From: Pontibacter cellulosilyticus
GTDB taxonomy: Bacteria > Bacteroidota > Bacteroidia > Cytophagales > Hymenobacteraceae
Direction: 5' to 3'
Assembly: GCF_014306105.1 (NCBI RefSeq)
Contig: NZ_JACRVF010000002.1
Span: 661,052 to 725,051 of the forward strand
DNA length: 64,000 nt
Both the position numbers and the translations under genes were made by a program. Below are positions 62,540 to 64,000 of the stretch, piece after piece (positions within the stretch are counted from its first letter, which is position 1; each line of letters starts with the position of its first letter). Under the pieces are notes generated by a model. That model had not been told where the DNA came from, ran no database searches, and saw only the letters and a list, made by a program, of their open reading frames with translations.

Positions 62540-63859
62540 ATGAACAACAACGATAATAGTACTATTATAGGAAATGCTAAAATTGCTATAATTGGATTAG
62601 GTTATGTAGGCCTTCCACTGGCAATAGAATTTGGCAAAAAATATGATGTAGTTGGTTTTGATATCAACGAAGAGCGCGTAAGCGAGCTGAATAAGAGAAA
62701 AGATCGTACTCAAGAGGCAAATCTTGAGGCAATGACAGCTGCCATGGCTCTAAAGAAAAGTAAAGAAAACAGTATTGGTCTTCATTTTTCTTCAAAAAAA
62801 GAAGACTTAAAAAATTATAACACTTTTATTGTTACTGTTCCAACTCCAATTGATCAGTTTAAAGCACCGGATCTTCGTCCTCTTATAAAAGCATCTGAAA
62901 TGCTAGGCTCAGTACTTAAAATTGGAGATATTGTAATTTATGAGTCTACCGTTTATCCAGGGTGTACAGAGGAAGATTGTATACCTGTATTAGAAAAGCT
63001 ATCAGGTTTGAAGTTTAACAAAGACTTCTTTGCAGGTTATTCTCCTGAACGCATCAACCCAGGAGATAAGATTAATACCCTTACTAAAATCAAAAAAGTA
63101 ACAAGTGGCTCAACGCCTGAAATTGCTTCCAGAGTAGATGACCTATATAGATCCATTATAACAGCAGGTACACATAAGGCCCCAAGTATAAAGGTGGCAG
63201 AAGCAGCGAAAGCAATTGAAAATGCACAGCGTGATATTAATATTTCATTTGTAAATGAGTTAGCTTTGATTTTTGATAGAATCGGCATTGATACCAATGA
63301 TGTGATAGAGGCCGCAGGTACAAAGTGGAACTTCCTGAAGTATAGGCCAGGATTAGTAGGTGGGCACTGTATTGGAGTAGATCCATATTACTTAGCGCAT
63401 AAAGCAGAGGCCTTAGGCTATCATCCACAGGTAATTCTTTCAGGGCGTCGTGTGAATGATAATATGGGACCATTTGTAGCAAATAAGGTAATCAAGCTTA
63501 TGATTGAAAAAGATCATAAAATCAAAGGGTCTAAAGCATTGATTATGGGTATTACCTTTAAAGAAAATTGCCCTGACGTTCGAAATACTAGAGTAGTAGA
63601 TATTTATCATGAACTTAAGCAGTTTGGATTGAAGGTTGATATTTTTGATCCATGGGCAGATACTGCTGAGGTGAAGTATGAGTATGGAGTAGAGGTACTA
63701 AATAGGTTAGATGAGACAATAGTTTATGATGCCATTATTGTTGCTGTAGCACATAATGAGTTTCTAAGTTTTGACTATCAGAAGTTCAAACGTAATAATG
63801 CAGTAATTTTCGATACAAAGGCTTGTTTGGATAGAAGTTTAGTAGATGCCAGACTTTAA
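62540..63859 (+). CDS. nucleotide-sugar dehydrogenase (UDP-GlcNAc/GalNAc type)
   Basis: A 439-residue UDP-sugar 6-dehydrogenase of the TviB/WbpA group, making a hexosaminuronic acid precursor for the polysaccharide. NAD-binding IAIIGLGYVGLPLAIEFGKKYDVVGFD, VTVPTPI, VYPGCTEEDC, FAGYSPERINPGD, the catalytic Cys277 in GGHCIGVDPYYLA, and MGITFKENCPDVRNT all fit. The gene is clearly AT-rich (37 G+C in 63601-63700), unlike the rfbB start that follows (57 in 63901-64000). This suggests separate acquisition. Confidence 0.92.
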   Translation: MNNNDNSTIIGNAKIAIIGLGYVGLPLAIEFGKKYDVVGFDINEERVSELNKRKDRTQEANLEAMTAAMALKKSKENSIGLHFSSKKEDLKNYNTFIVTVPTPIDQFKAPDLRPLIKASEMLGSVLKIGDIVIYESTVYPGCTEEDCIPVLEKLSGLKFNKDFFAGYSPERINPGDKINTLTKIKKVTSGSTPEIASRVDDLYRSIITAGTHKAPSIKVAEAAKAIENAQRDINISFVNELALIFDRIGIDTNDVIEAAGTKWNFLKYRPGLVGGHCIGVDPYYLAHKAEALGYHPQVILSGRRVNDNMGPFVANKVIKLMIEKDHKIKGSKALIMGITFKENCPDVRNTRVVDIYHELKQFGLKVDIFDPWADTAEVKYEYGVEVLNRLDETIVYDAIIVAVAHNEFLSFDYQKFKRNNAVIFDTKACLDRSLVDARL

Positions 63860-63877
63860 ACAATCATCAATCCAAAA

Positions 63878-64000
63878 ATGAAGATATTGATTACGGGCGG
63901 CGCCGGCTTCATCGGCTCGCATGTGGTGCGTTTGTTCGTGAACAAGTACCCGAGTTACCAGATCTACAACCTCGACAAGCTGACGTACGCCGGCAACCTG
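63878..64000 (+). CDS. rfbB: dTDP-glucose 4,6-dehydratase, 5' part only
   Basis: The first 41 codons of an RfbB/RmlB-type SDR enzyme of dTDP-rhamnose synthesis: [17 protein letters not shown] (GxxGxxG cofactor motif) and [15 protein letters not shown] (the DKLTYAGN signature of RmlB). The rest lies beyond the window. The gene is GC-rich in contrast to the preceding gene, with an 18-base gap between them. Given only 41 residues, a related 4,6-dehydratase cannot be fully ruled out, but the LTYAGNL motif is specific. Confidence 0.9.
   Translation, partial: MKILITGGAGFIGSHVVRLFVNKYPSYQIYNLDKLTYAGNL

Overview
The window is a 64 kb piece of a Bacteroidota chromosome, most likely a Cytophagales member near Pontibacter/Hymenobacter. 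The pointers are a PorX-type regulator of the type IX secretion system, an LpxC-FabZ fusion, Bacteroidota-type promoters (TAnnTTTG at -7), starts that mostly lack a strong Shine-Dalgarno, and families concentrated in this phylum (DUF2851, the LuxC-like acyl-CoA reductase beside a ferredoxin). Assignment to genus is inference. No rRNA, tRNA, CRISPR array, transposase or phage gene was seen.

Layout. 1-5 kb: fabF end and rnc (coupled), nadE, an SdpI-like membrane protein, lgt. 5-11 kb: a secreted beta-propeller, a VOC protein, a PEGA-repeat protein, rlmH, and a reverse-strand trio (TonB-domain protein, membrane protein, PQQ-propeller lipoprotein), part of it AT-rich. 11-20 kb: esterase, cdd, saccharopine dehydrogenase-like protein, trmN6, rnhA, marC, a SerC-like aminotransferase, aroQ and divergent xerD, a DEAD-box helicase. 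20-29 kb: a VIT1/CCC1 transporter, pyrD, ftsK-lolA, pyrF, two tandem GNAT acetyltransferases. 29-41 kb: DUF1456, DUF2851, a polytopic membrane protein, a NeuD-like acyltransferase, trhO, a nucleoside phosphorylase, acyl-CoA reductase divergent from a ferredoxin, a pentapeptide protein, valS. 41-49 kb: two anchored unknowns, a 2-oxoacid dehydrogenase E2, cinA, a DUF4197 lipoprotein, an erythromycin-esterase family protein, a Ca2+/Na+ antiporter, yebC. 49-54.5 kb: a reverse-strand lipid A block (HD hydrolase, lpxD, lpxC-fabZ, lpxA, ABC ATPase). 54.6-58 kb: porX-tsaE-ald. 59.3 kb to the end: the start of a capsule/exopolysaccharide locus (Wza-like exporter, Wzc-like tyrosine autokinase, nucleotide-sugar dehydrogenase, start of rfbB).

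Most genes are conserved housekeeping genes. Many transcription units end in clear hairpin terminators, often placed between convergent genes. The last kilobases change sharply in base composition, as expected of an exchangeable polysaccharide locus.

The most unusual feature is not a gene. The heptamer AAGTATA (reverse complement TATACTT) recurs about 158 times by hand count against roughly 10 expected. It is about equally frequent on both strands, inside and between genes, and in coding sequence is mostly read as Ser-Ile, Ile-Leu or Lys-Tyr. It also clusters at stop codons and terminators and forms inverted pairs. Two REPIN-like elements (inverted pairs of a GC-rich hairpin) and several intergenic inverted repeats built from short AT-rich words add further unexplained structure.
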